Positions 12,001 to 20,500 of a DNA stretch of 64,000 nt are shown here, piece after piece (position 1 is the stretch's first letter; each line of letters opens with the position of its first letter). Source of the DNA: Tubiluchus corallicola (lineage: Eukaryota; Priapulida; Priapulimorpha; Priapulimorphida; Tubiluchidae). The notes beneath the pieces were generated by a model. The model saw only the letters and a program-made list of their open reading frames with translations. It was not told where the DNA came from and made no database searches. The stretch is taken from positions 58,084-122,083 of the forward strand of contig JAQGDQ010000634.1 of the NCBI GenBank assembly GCA_030141605.1. Direction: 5' to 3'. The position numbers were made by a program, and so were the translations under genes.

Positions 12001-15000
12001 TGACAATGGGTATTATTGTAATTATGTATCGACGTGAAAAAGTAGCACAAAGTTGATTGTAGTACATGCAAATGACTTTTACTATACTTATTTTATTTAT
12101 TGTATTGCACACTAGTAATTGCCGTGTATATAGTACTGTTATGTATTTTAATTTGCCCGGATATTTTAGTTAACCCCGCAGAATCTGTGTATCTACAAAA
12201 ACGTACTATACCAGTTATACAGCCAATGCTCTAAACGCAGCATACGTATATCACGCACAATATGTACGCAACAAATCAAGGTTAAACTGTATTCAATCAT
12301 GCACAGTTTCAAAATGACAGACTCAGCGTAGCAATCTAGCACAGAAAATTTGCGCAAAAATAATAAACTTACCAATACTATAGCGTAGTAGTGGTTACAC
12401 TTGCTGCGAACACCAAGGTTGGCCTCCCGCAATAAATTTTTGTCACAATTTTCGACAGCTAGAATGTTATTGCTTTGCAAACTCAAACTTACAAATTGAA
12501 ACACCTGCAAAATATTGTGCGTTAGAAGCACTCATATACACTGTGAACTAAATGTTAGTGAAAACTTTGTCACGAAATTGTACCGCTATAAGTAAGCTGA
12601 AATTCATATAAATTAGTCAACAAGCGATAAATGAGCGATCAACAAGCATAAAAACAACGATTAACTCCTATGGTTATCGAAAAGCCATTTTCTCTATGAA
12701 AAATAGACTGTTTCCTACATTCTTAGAGAAAAATAAAACGCAACAAGGACTGTTCTGACAGTTAATTTAGCATCAAAGTTTCAAACCTAAAGCTCGGGTC
12801 ACATGTTCTCCGTGAGTGTGAACGACTAAACAGGAAACACTAAACAGACAGAGCTCGTAATTTACTAATATGTCAGGGGAATTATTTCTACTAATTTCAT
12901 CACCAAGCGTTTGGGTTCATGTTGGGGCAATTCTCCTATAGGACTCGATTATTTTACTAAATATAATCATTGAGTTGTTAATCGTAAAATGTTTTCACAA
13001 GCTTTGAAATAGAACTATTAAACACCTGGATGCTGTGCAAATCATACAGTATATTATTGAACAAGAACAAAGCAAAGAACAATTGTACATACAGGAGAAA
13101 ATAATACCTACTGGGCCCAGATTTAACAAGCAGCAAGGCGTATACTCATGTTTACACGTAGTTCCCGATGGCCGGCTCTTCCAGGATGCACCAAGGACGG
13201 TTCATGGTCCCAAATCCACGATCCTCTACTGGAATAAGGAGGATGCTCCACCATGTAGCCGATCCATGAGTTCTGACACGCCACAAGTAATTTAATCTGG
13301 AATCGTAGTCGTATCTCTGCGCCTCCACTAACGCCGAATAGCGTAACCAGGATGCTGTGGACTCCACCACTATGTGAACTCTTCACCAATGCTCCGAAAG
13401 TTTCAGAATCCCTCACAAGGTGGGTTGTCCAAGAGCTCCTCTAAGTGAAGAAGCATGACAAGGCCATTACTTTACTCCTGAGTCGTGCTGGTGTTACGTA
13501 AAGGTTGTCGATACAACATTGTGCATTTAACTATTGTCTCTCACAGAACATCAATTAAATTTTGCCATTAAGGCCAAAATAAAACTCATAGACAAAACGT
13601 GTCTCAAACATATGACGAACAGAAGAAAAGTACCAACTATGTCGACCAGGTAAAAACGGCCTGGATAGACATCCGTTCAACACAAAATTCGGTACCTGAA
13701 TGAAGTGGGCAAACATTAGCCTAGATAGAATGACCTTGTATATAATGCATAGTATCCAATGGCTTCTATACTGTCCAAAATCTCATAGTGATGAATGGCC
13801 CTGTATATCGGCCAGTTAGCTAGCGGTCATGCATCGCATGGCCGTGACAGGGTGTAAAATTGGTGGCATTTTCGCTATAGAGGCGAATGTAATGAGAGTA
13901 AGTTGGAAATGTGTGTATAGAAAAACATTTGACTTTAAACAAAACGAAAGTGTAAATTACTTATGTATTATTGTGGTACCATACCAGCAAATTTTTGATT
14001 CACAGTCATAAACTGGGATTTTTAAACAGAATTTAAAGTTCCGAATTACTTGTTATATCAAAAATGTTGTATTTTATGAATGACTCTGATGTTGCTTTAA
14101 GAATAAAGTATGGTTGTACTCTTTGCTTTTATTTTAATGTGAAAAGGAAAGTTAGAAAAGCACCTTATGAATGTGTAAGCAACTACATGTAGCATGATGG
14201 CAATGTGTATATGAACTTCATCATCTTTTGTTTTTTTTTAATAACTAACAAAAATTATATTTTATTGTATTAATTATTTGTACTAAAACTACATTGCTGT
14301 ATAAAAAATTTTATACGAATAAAAGATTGATAAAAATAACAAATTCATGTGCCGCACTGCTTTGCATGAATATAAAGACAAATCAGTAAAGAGATTTTAT
14401 TGCGATTTTGTTGGGAACTATCGGATTTGTTGCAAATCATAAGGAAACAGAAAACTGGTCAAGTTTAGTTACAGGATAGTGCTGCAAAACACTTGATTTT
14501 CTCAAAAATGATTGCTGCATGAGCAAAGTTACTTGTTTTACGGTGCTGCACTTGCTGCCAAAAGATCCAGTGCACATTTGTATCACCTTGCGACATTACT
14601 AAAGGAAATTTGAGATTAGTAGACAATATTGTGTCTTAAAATAGTTGCTGACATTCCACTTCGAATAAAACTTATATTGCAAAATTGATCAACATTTTTG
14701 ACAGTTCAAAAAGTAAAGAGTTAGTCACGCTTTTACATTGTTAAATTTTAAAGCCACACTATGTAATTCTTTCTATGTAATCCTTTATATTAATGATCTG
14801 CTACCTGAAGTGCTGTTCAGAGTCTTACAATTGTTATAATCATGCATCTGCATTTGCTGTACAAGTAAACTTCAACATGTTTGCTTTTTTGTTGATTTTA
14901 GTAGTTGTTGACTTCTGCAATAAATATTTTTTGTGTTTTTTCAATGTTTGCAAAGAACCTACTTAAGAGGTGCTGACAACTGACCATTGGTTATTGTTTA

Positions 15001-15211
15001 TTGACAGATTGTCCAAGATGCATTAGACCATGCTCGAGAAGGGCGGACGTGTATCATTGTTGCTCATCGGTTGTCCACAGTGCAAAATGCTGATAAAATT
15101 GCTGTAATAGATGCTGGAAGTGTTGTAGAAATAGGAACTCATATGGAATTACTTGCTATGAAAGGTGTATACTACAACCTCACAGCTAACCAGAGAATTA
15201 AATCTTCTTAA
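5..15211 (+). CDS. ABCB (P-glycoprotein-like) transporter, C-terminal nucleotide-binding domain, partial
   Basis: Four exons join in phase 0: 5..202, 1614..1817, 5057..5203 and 15008..15211 (stop). Each has AG before it and GT after it. They encode 250 residues of an ATP-binding cassette. Walker A (GSSGCGKST) lies at about 128-154 in the first exon. The Q-loop (SQEPVLF) is in the second. The signature LSGGQKQR, Walker B ILILDE and D-loop SALD are in the third. The H-loop AHRLST is in the last. The order, spacing and short tail after the ATPase match the second NBD of full-length ABCB1/4/11 exporters, which use ATP to move lipids, bile salts or xenobiotics across the plasma membrane. The membrane domains and the first NBD lie upstream of the window. 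A half-transporter of the same family is the alternative. All key ATPase residues are present. Introns of 1.4, 3.2 and 9.8 kb are full of repeats; the last holds a whole retrotransposon. An ATTAAA at about 15275 may be the polyadenylation signal. Confidence 0.93.
440..1245. repeat. Degenerate pentamer repeat (TTCAG/TTCAT/TTCAC)n
   Basis: An approximately 5-base periodicity runs through the first ABCB intron. TTCAG is the commonest unit, with TTCAT, TTCAC and TTTAG variants. It is densest at about 745-1240. The array is strongly diverged and A-poor in its core, so it is old or evolving by slippage. No gene is visible in it. Confidence 0.8.
1931..2055 (+). repeat. Dispersed repeat, copy A
   Basis: About 125 bases are shared with 23920..24024 in the same orientation. 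Both begin GCATTTTACTGCATTTTAGA and share a block around TTCACTAGTTTAAAACTCAT. Copy A carries about 20 extra bases in the middle. The family is unknown and no coding potential is seen. Confidence 0.7.
2056..3218. other. ABCB intron, no recognised feature
   Basis: AT-rich intronic DNA. The short reading frames here have no recognisable domain and no splice-compatible ends that match an ABC transporter. I see nothing else in it. Confidence 0.6.
3219..4654 (-). mobile_element. RTE-like non-LTR retrotransposon, internally deleted and broken
   Basis: Read on the minus strand, this is an endonuclease-reverse transcriptase remnant. At about 4654-4410 is the C-terminal part of an APE endonuclease (IGDFNGRVG; later TWEHPNG and a degraded DY motif). 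It runs straight into RT sequence at about 4400 (EQAGFR, then KAFDSVEH at about 4180). Next come GVRQGD at about 4020 and the catalytic FADD at about 3890. The thumb and tail ([24 protein letters not shown]) follow down to 3227. The RT fingers between the endonuclease and EQAGFR are missing, so there is an internal deletion. Frameshifts and a stop at about 4045 also break it. Only 3227..3805 is a long open piece (192 codons). The 3' end carries a TGATGATGATT tail, typical of RTE-clade elements. It sits antisense in an ABCB intron and cannot encode an active protein. Confidence 0.85.
5751..6837 (-). repeat. 3' LTR of the Gmr1-type element
   Basis: It matches 12763..13849 end to end with no length difference and about 12 substitutions counted by eye. 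On the minus strand it begins TGTCACGGCC and ends CTAAATTA, so it has the usual TG start but not a CA end. Frames of 70-97 codons inside it are duplicated only because the LTR is duplicated, and I do not call them genes. Confidence 0.93.
6841..6857 (-). promoter_or_regulatory. Polypurine tract for plus-strand priming
   Basis: On the minus strand TTTTTGGGGGGAG lies three bases upstream of the 3' LTR start. This is where a gypsy-type polypurine tract is expected, and it supports the minus orientation of the element. Confidence 0.7.
7097..8422 (-). CDS. Reverse transcriptase-RNase H of the Gmr1-type element
   Basis: A 441-codon frame. RT is about residues 30-260: the [18 protein letters not shown] block, then MPFGLQN, then the catalytic YIDD at about residue 174 (bases 7892-7903). 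The block after MPFGLQNA is altered (TTAQSLSD), which suggests decay. RNase H is about residues 325-440, with [15 protein letters not shown], a central Glu in [18 protein letters not shown] and a final D in VVDCLSRL. It copies element RNA into DNA and degrades the RNA strand. It lies after integrase and is the last gene before the 3' LTR, about 260 bases away. It overlaps the integrase frame by about 100 bases in another frame. True RT homology begins near 8400, so a frameshift separates it from the upstream polyprotein. The start shown is the first methionine codon, not a proven start. Confidence 0.9.
   Translation of the reverse strand: MMYAIISKSTLVQHHISLVDTTPVHQAPYRLPQARKEIVWNELQVMLNLGVSRRSESVYTSPMLLVPKPDQQWRFCIDFRKLNSRTSFSPYQMPRPDDMIDNLNNAVWITTLDFAKAYWQVEMSPESIPLTAFVTAFGKFEFLVMPFGLQNAATTAQSLSDRVLETVSSCSKGYIDDVLIKSSDWNQNLVHVNATLSCIRRAGLTIKPSKCHFAQQETQFLGYIVGKNCLKPQSKKVQQIHDFPRPVTKNQVRQFLGMVGFYRRFIANFGTIAAPLHALTEKSAPVLVDWRNSCEKSFLHLQQALTSNSVLHSPDFTKTFILTTDASFLGIGAVLSQDREDGLGEVPITYISRKLTPTESRYSIVQCELLSVVYAVDKLRYYLEGRKFVVRTDQRSLLALNKMRKNNRRLCHWALILSEFSFPVEHIAGVDNKVVDCLSRL
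8319..9784 (-). pseudogene. Integrase of the Gmr1-type element, split by a frameshift and a stop
   Basis: Three pieces cover one integrase: 9784..9377, 9269..8994 and 8966..8319. The first holds the HHCC zinc domain (AHDG, GHLG, YCRSC) and the first catalytic Asp (IGIDLIG). The second Asp (PDCGTQF, about 9330) lies just past a one-base frameshift near 9385. The catalytic Glu is in GLVEKYN at about 9225, giving the family's D-35-E spacing. A TAA at 8994-8996 interrupts the same frame that continues to the GPY/F motif (KGPY, about 8795). Integrase inserts the element DNA into the genome. Finding it between protease and RT is the diagnostic oddity here. As it stands it cannot give one protein without recoding or repair. 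Single-base assembly errors are an alternative explanation. Confidence 0.88.
9664..11784 (-). CDS. Gag (capsid, nucleocapsid) and aspartic protease of the Gmr1-type element
   Basis: A 706-codon frame; meaningful homology ends near 9840, where integrase continues in another frame. A charged, coil-prone segment at about residues 110-150 precedes the capsid. Residues about 175-340 are the capsid. Its second half (about 253-338: [23 protein letters not shown]) strongly resembles the vertebrate SCAN domain. A CCHC zinc knuckle ([14 protein letters not shown], about 381-395) binds element RNA. The protease has its catalytic RDTGAGSS at about residue 458 (bases 10399-10413). After about residue 540 comes a linker that leads toward the integrase. 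Gag assembles the particle and the protease matures it. The missing N-terminus is in another frame at 11643..11981. The frame change at about 9840 could be a programmed shift or a mutation. Confidence 0.88.
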   Translation of the reverse strand: MPDIDSGLNLGTVQDPGQSGVGEEEFMEAEEDKLQQFPTGTPHVISMRQGMEIGGVKPKAMKPGTALTETSITAKQGPSFHKFSHGASLTKPTPSDEASASVLESFHDLSFETLSKLDNNAAQLFIQLQSMKMDHEHRMTQLNIRKMELELGASSPAGTAVSGLPTSPALPQVKRLKMLKPFVEAEEDIQSFLDRFEHSASANEIPRSQWAVSLGPALSGRAAAAFHQVSITELWNYDMVRKAILSAYVLSEGVYLERFRAIVKRKDETYRQMFRRLEKGLKEYVDAAGISTFDGLFEAMVMEQALYHMPRDISAWLQRQQCKTVSDMAEKADRFLASNQVISAKSFLPSTKLVKSTQHTTQRNPGENKGGTGGGGSAKGIRCYSCGKVGHRRSECKSRNAVESRDKKNPYSAGKQYFGQSHESEDSYLVDFSDVPDHTLPFCFVAKVNGKRLRGQRDTGAGSSMIQPHFVRLDQYLEKNPRKIKAVSGEVMTCQLAEVEIEAPDFFGMLTVSINPDLPCSFLLGNDYLTVLRPIPKPRKSLTKPQQTLKVVTSNAVSLGQPNLANCKTDKTSSASVFATTRAQAARLKAQTDRDMVLQRQTLSSPASNGDEAHLEQQLEDQLLKINIQQLETEQRDDITLRNLFIMLYSQMTSTKRAKDIFCTMEYCFIFVSQTNIWPHESCLFCPVHIAGKYLNLHMMACLQAI
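11643..11981 (-). pseudogene. Gag N-terminus with SAP-like motif, out of frame with the rest of Gag
   Basis: This opens at the first ATG after the leader (11979-11981, MSAV). Residues about 10-45 read [17 protein letters not shown] followed by a KDLISLIR block. That is the helix-extended-helix spacing of SAP-type nucleic-acid-binding motifs. Meaningful sequence stops near 11810; the following residues in this frame are shadow. The Gag reading continues one frame over into the frame that opens at 11784, so a single-base shift separates them. The SAP match is from pattern only. Confidence 0.6.
11982..12762 (-). other. 5' leader of the Gmr1-type element
   Basis: Untranslated region between the 5' LTR and Gag. 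It shows no long frame with recognisable domains. Directly against the LTR (12749..12762) is the small hairpin ACTGT-TCTG-ACAGT. A primer-binding site starting TGG is not visible at the expected position. Confidence 0.6.
12763..13849 (-). repeat. 5' LTR of the Gmr1-type element
   Basis: Same length as and about 99% identical by eye to 5751..6837. On the minus strand it starts TGTCACGGCC immediately after the genomic flank. Transcription of the element would start here and run antisense to ABCB. Confidence 0.93.
13850..15007. other. ABCB intron after the provirus
   Basis: AT-rich DNA with no recognised gene or repeat, ending in the acceptor AG at 15006-15007 before the last ABCB exon. Confidence 0.6.
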
Positions 15212-16734
15212 ATCAAACTTATTGCCACCTAATTTGTATGAACATTTTTTATCATGACTACTGTTTCAATTTTAATTAAAATATTGCTGTATTTAACGCA
15301 GTTTTCCCGATTTTGCTTATTAAAAGGCATGGTGGTGCACTGTTTTATTTGTACATAAAGTTGTACTAACGTGCATTTGTTTGATATAGATCTGAAGTAA
15401 GTGCATGTTAAACTTGTTTGCAGCTTTTGATTAAGTTTACATTTAAAAACATTGTATGCGTACTAAGTTCAGATGCGTTAATTGGAAATTTTCAAATTTA
15501 TTTTTAGAAAACGTACTGTTATGCTCATATGAAGGCAAGCAAAGTATGATGCACAGATTTTGTAAAATGTCTCCTGTTACTTTATTATGCTTAGAAAGCC
15601 TGCTATTATGCACATTATAATGTGTGAGTGTTTAAATTACCAGTCAAAAACATGTTGGTTTACATAATTTAATTTTATCTGTTCAACTGCTGTGATATTT
15701 GTAGATAATTTTTGAAAAAAAGGCAGAATTGTTTATTATTAAGATTGCAGTTTTAATAATGAATGTATAATTAGGGAAAAGCTGGGAAGAAGAAGAAGTA
15801 TAATTATTTTTATAATAATATGGCTTTCAAGTCGTTTTACTGTACATGCTATGTTACATTTTTATCATATAAATATATATGATATATATGTGATTTTTGA
15901 CTTGCTTTGAGCGTTAGTAAATTATAATAATAATTTATGAAATGTGTACCATGTTTAGCTGCTTTGTGTTGCATTCAGTACGCATTTGTGGATTTATAAT
16001 TCAAAATTGTTAAAAAAACATTATTTTCTATTTTTCCATTTTTAGCTATATTTTTATATGAATTTTCATTATAATAAAACATTGATTATAGTTTTTGTGA
16101 TCAATTTTGCATTTGTGATTTCTTTATGATATTTTTACTTTCATTCCTTAAAAAGCAGTAAAATAAGCCAAACTCTTTACGAATTTAGCATAGTATCAGA
16201 AAGTTGTGATTTGTCTATGTTATAATTTTTATGAATGTTCGGCTGGTATTCATACAATTGCTCATTCTTGCATCAGCTTTAAGAATAATATAAGGATTGG
16301 TCAAGTTGTATTGTGATTATTAGAAGTAGCATTGATTGTTTTAATGATGCATACTAATTTTGTTTTAATTTATTACGATAACTTTGCTAAATTTGTTGGC
16401 TCCAAAAAATTATCATTAACGTAAAATGGCGTTACTTGAGCCAGCTCGAAATGAGCAGTTGGTGATGAACCTTCAATAGCTAATAAGTAGTAATCTTGTT
16501 TTTTTTGCAGTTTCTTTTTTGTTACAAAACGAAACCAATCTACTTATGTCTAGGCATGATCATAATTATCTTAATGGCGTAATTATAAGTTGAAGTTGGT
16601 TGTTGAGCTGGTAAATATATGGAAAAAAACAAGTACTATAATTATTATCTTAATTGATATTCATAACTCGTAATAAGTAAATTAGTAGGTATCATATATT
16701 GTATGCTAATGACCTTTTTTTACAATTGGAGGAG
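15212..16734. other. ABCB 3' flank, probable 3' UTR and intergenic DNA
   Basis: AT-rich with no recognised gene. An ATTAAA at about 15275 and an AATAAA at about 16073 are candidate polyadenylation signals for ABCB. Confidence 0.5.
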
Positions 16735-16924
16735 TGCCACCATTTGTGACCCAGGCCAGCATGGGAGAGCAATAAATTTGGTTAACTGCTAAATCTGAGC
16801 GTTCTTCTAGTTAAGTTTAGCAACTCTCATTATTATGAAAATAATACTTCTTATGGGTTTTATCATTTTAATTTAATTTTGATCTGTTTTCCTATTCAAA
16901 TCTTTATTTTGTTCTAACAATATT

Positions 16925-17096
16925 TGCTCGCCATGCTGAAAATAGTAGACTCACTATTTAGGGATGGCAGACTAGATGACCTTTTGGTCTTTCGCCATCC
17001 CGCCCTTCTTTAGTCTTTGTAAATCATTGTTATATACTATCTATGATTGTTGTTTTGAAGGCAAAAAAATAAAATTATTATTATTATTATAATTAT
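16925..17096 (+). mobile_element. 3' tail of a LINE or LINE-mobilised SINE
   Basis: A hairpin pairs GGGATGGC (16961-16968) with GCCATCCC (16994-17001), with an inner GACC/GGTC stem. After about 60 bases come AATAAA and an (ATT)n tail at about 17070-17090. A 3' stem-loop followed by a short tandem repeat is how many CR1/L2-type retrotransposons end. No coding part is attached. Confidence 0.5.
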
Positions 17097-17149
17097 ATAA
17101 TATTGTACCAATTTTTTTATAAACAGGTGAATTAAATAAACGAATTCTA

Positions 17150-17285
17150 ATTCCTATCAAGAATAATGATGCCACCTGTGGCAATAATGAAAATAATACT
17201 TATTATTCCTGGGGCAATAATGAAAATTATACTTATTATGGGTCTTATCAAGACTAATGATGCAAACTGGGGCACTAAGGTTGAA
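17150..17285. repeat. Short imperfect tandem duplication upstream of DAZAP1
   Basis: Three related blocks contain GGCAATAATGAAAAT or AATGATGC and ACTTATTAT, spaced about 50 bases apart. A related piece lies near 16830. No gene is seen. Confidence 0.45.
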
Positions 17286-17339
17286 ATGACGTGGTAACGA
17301 AGTCCACAGAAATAACTATACTAGCCATGCTGCCAATGG

Positions 17340-17504
17340 CGTCAAAAACGGCAAACAAAACGCATGCGCACCAAAAACCAGTTACCGTTTGACGTCAGTG
17401 TCGCACCGTTTCGCCAATCAGGGTTGTAAAATTTGGTTTTGGTCGAAAGTTTCTTTGTTATTTTTATCTAGAGCTAGTAATAACTTACACGTATTTATAT
17501 AACA
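17340..17504 (+). promoter_or_regulatory. Probable DAZAP1 promoter and 5' UTR
   Basis: Within 150 bases upstream of the start codon are an NRF-1-like palindrome CGCATGCGCA (17361-17370), a full CRE TGACGTCA (17390-17397) and a CCAAT box (17413-17417). The segment is locally richer in CpG than its surroundings. This set is common in broadly expressed, TATA-less animal promoters. The transcription start is not visible. Confidence 0.6.
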
Positions 17505-20500
17505 ATGCCAGAAGAACAGGGGTAAATATCTTTTATTTCTTTCGCTGATATATTATTCCTTCGTGATAATGTGTTAATTTCATTAATTGAATGTTCTAAG
17601 TTGAAGGTTTTACTTTCATAGGGCTAGCTAAGATGCCAGTATGTTATTGTATTTAGTCTAGTTATTATAATAATTGTGATAATAGTCTTTTCTTCTTTTA
17701 CGTTAATTATTAAATTATTCTCGTTAATCATATAGGAAGTTATTTGTTGGAGGGCTGAGCTGGAAGACTACACAGGGTAAGTTTTCATTGTCTTTTTTTG
17801 TCGCGAATCCTCTAACAGCGCGGGAGATCCACCACTCGACTGTCGTGTACATCCATTTGCAGTAACACCCATTCTATTTGTTATTCTTGTTGACTGCCAT
17901 CTTTTGCTATAATTTTACCCAGGGCAGTTTTTCCTTTATATAATTATTTTGTTAACTATTTAATTATGGCTATTTATGGTTCTTACCTTTTTATAATATT
18001 GATGTATCCAGGATATTATAGTGTATGGTATTTCATGATAATTTTTGCGTATCTTCCAGATTCTCTTCAACAGTACTTCAGTCGATATGGTGAAGTTACT
18101 GATTGTGTGGTTATGGTCAGTCCAGAAACTGGCAAGTCGCGCGGTTTTGGATTCATCACTTACAAGGACCCCAGTTGCGTTGCGTTAGTTCTGGCGACTC
18201 CACAGCACATTCTGGATGACAAACAGGTGAAGCTTGTTTGTTATACTTTCCAAAATACTGCTACGGAATCTTATAAACTTTCCTTTTAAACACAGTTTTC
18301 GACTCTTTGTTGATTGCTAATGCAGAGCTTATGGTTAGCAGTGCTGAATCTATAATAATTTATTTATGCGCTTGCACAGCAAATACATCCATAAGTTGGC
18401 AGTTAAGCTTCTAATAATTCGCGTATTATAAATCTCCATTTCATCAGGATTATGTTGACACCAGGCTCATTGCTCTATGTTTTAACTGTTTTAACATGTT
18501 TTAATTGTGCTGCATTATGGATAGTTTTGGTTTACAAGCACACATTTAGAAAACTACTATTCACATTTTCATTTTTCTACTTCTCTTTGCCTTGCTTAGC
18601 AGAAAAAACTTGTAAATTGTCTAAGAAAGTAAAAAAGATTCATTTAAAAATTTAGTTGTTGAAAACCATTTGAAATATGTAATTATTAATATAGAGAAAT
18701 ATAAGATAGGGATATTGCGAATGTGTTGTGTTTGTGCATTTTTATGAATGTGTTGCCTTTTTGTATTTTTGTACGATGTGATTGCTAAAAAGTTGGCTGC
18801 CCAGTTGGCAGTATACCTTTATATATAAATGCATATGCGTTTTGTTGCCTAAAGATTATACCTAATTTTTACAATACCTTGTTGTCTTTAGATTGACCCA
18901 AAAGCATGTAATCCCAGAGGGACAACGCCTAAAAGCACCGGAGTAAGTACATGATTTAAATTTGGGTTTAGGTTTGTTGGCTTAATGAATGGCACTCAAC
19001 TTTATTTTTATTTTGAACTTTTTTCTGATTGGCAATTAATATAGATAAAAGAGATTTATTTTTGCCGACTTATTTGAAATTGGTTGTAATCCAATCAAGA
19101 TGTATGTCTTCTAAATGTAAGCAAGTTCCTTTATATCTTTGGTTTTTGTGAACATGGCTCATGCTTACCTTGAGTGGCTATTGGTCTTGTTTAGAGTGAT
19201 ATGTGTAAACAAGTTGCATAATCACATTTATTTATTACTAGAGAAAAGTCTCGAATGACAAATACAAGAAGATATTTGTTGGTGGATTGCCAACAAATCT
19301 AACAGAAGCAGATCTGAGTGATTTCTTTAGCAAGTATGGTGAGGTGAGACATTTAATATCATGACGATGCTAGTACTTTGCTTCTTTGTGTCCAAATTAT
19401 TTCGTTGCTATAAAATGTAAATCATCTTCTCGTATTGTAAGTAGAGACCATTATAGTTTGGTACATTTATCGTCATTTTTTGGCAAAAAACATAGTTCTT
19501 GATTGACTTTTAGCTGTGTCATTGTGTCAAATATTTTGGCTTAGTAACTGCCTATCGTGAGCCATGTGAATTCTGATAGTACACTTGGTGACTTAGCAGG
19601 CACAGAGTAACACTCATGTTTTATATATTGCATCATAAGTGTTCGTTGGTGTGATGTATGATTATTTGTAACATAAGTGCAATGTTATGAAAAACCAGTA
19701 TTTTTACCATATTTGTATATTCTTTAAACCAAGTCAAGTATAATATTTTCTGATATGTGAGTGCTTATATTTGTGGCCTGGCATTCATTGTTGCAAATTT
19801 ATTTTGCATATTTGAAAGTTTCGTTTTATCTTGTATAGATATTTTCGTTTTATTAGAAGCCATAGTGTAACCTTGTAAAATTTGCTGTATAAATATTTAT
19901 TTCTTATCTGAAATTTACTGAAGCTGGCATTGCCAGCGTAGCATTCCAATAAATATTCTGTATTATAGATTAAGTTAATTTTTGGTCAATCCGGTTGCAC
20001 ATTATCTATAATTGCACCAACTGTTTCTTCGAAAGACTCTTTGAATTTTTGCTTGACAAGCCAGAGCATCAGTATTCAATACTGCATTGTTGCTAGAACC
20101 TTAATCAAAAAAGATACAGTATATGAGCATCAATTCCAGTTTGAGGACTAATTGTCTTTGGATTTCAGTCAGTGGCAATTATTACTATAATGTATAGTTT
20201 TTCTTTGGCGTGCATGGTTTTCTCTTCTATATAGCATAATTATTTTTGCCAATTTTTTTTTTTGTACGAAAAATGAATATTTGTTTCAGGTAATGGATGT
20301 AACCATCATGTACGATCAACAAAAGAAACGATCTCGCGGTAAGTTACTTTTTCTGTTTTTTTCCTCTTTGAAAATATCAAGGCTATGCGAATTATTTTAA
20401 ACAACTTTTAAATAATTTCTTATTCTTTTGTTTTGAAGCTGTTTTGGTAATAGTTTTGCTTTGTAAAACTTAAATACGCTGTTTCGAAATTTGGGACAGG

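Larger units (their letters stand above)
5751..13849 (-). mobile_element. Full-length Ty3/gypsy retrotransposon of Gmr1 type (Gag-PR-IN-RT-RH)
   Basis: An 8.1-kb element lies antisense in the last ABCB intron. Two 1087-base LTRs (12763..13849 is 5', 5751..6837 is 3') flank the internal region. On the minus strand the internal order is Gag with SAP-like and SCAN-like parts, zinc knuckle, aspartic protease, integrase, reverse transcriptase and RNase H. Integrase before RT is the order of Ty1/copia, but the RT and RNase H are gypsy-like (YIDD, TDAS). That combination defines the Gmr1-like group. A polypurine tract borders the 3' LTR. AGGGT occurs at both outer edges (overlapping the LTR end by one base), so the target duplication is probably 3-5 bases. 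Five reading-frame breaks make this copy defective in sequence: near 11810, 9840, 9385 and 8405, plus a stop at 8994. The LTRs differ at only about a dozen positions, so the insertion is young. Confidence 0.92.

Noticed and set aside
11638-12003. A 121-codon plus-strand frame
   Set aside because: Lies antisense to the Gag N-terminus and has no domain; shadow frame.
17966-18059. Possible extra N-terminal coding sequence before DAZAP1 exon 3
   Set aside because: The open frame merely runs on into the intron; the acceptor at 18058-18059 joins exon 2 in frame to give an intact RRM.
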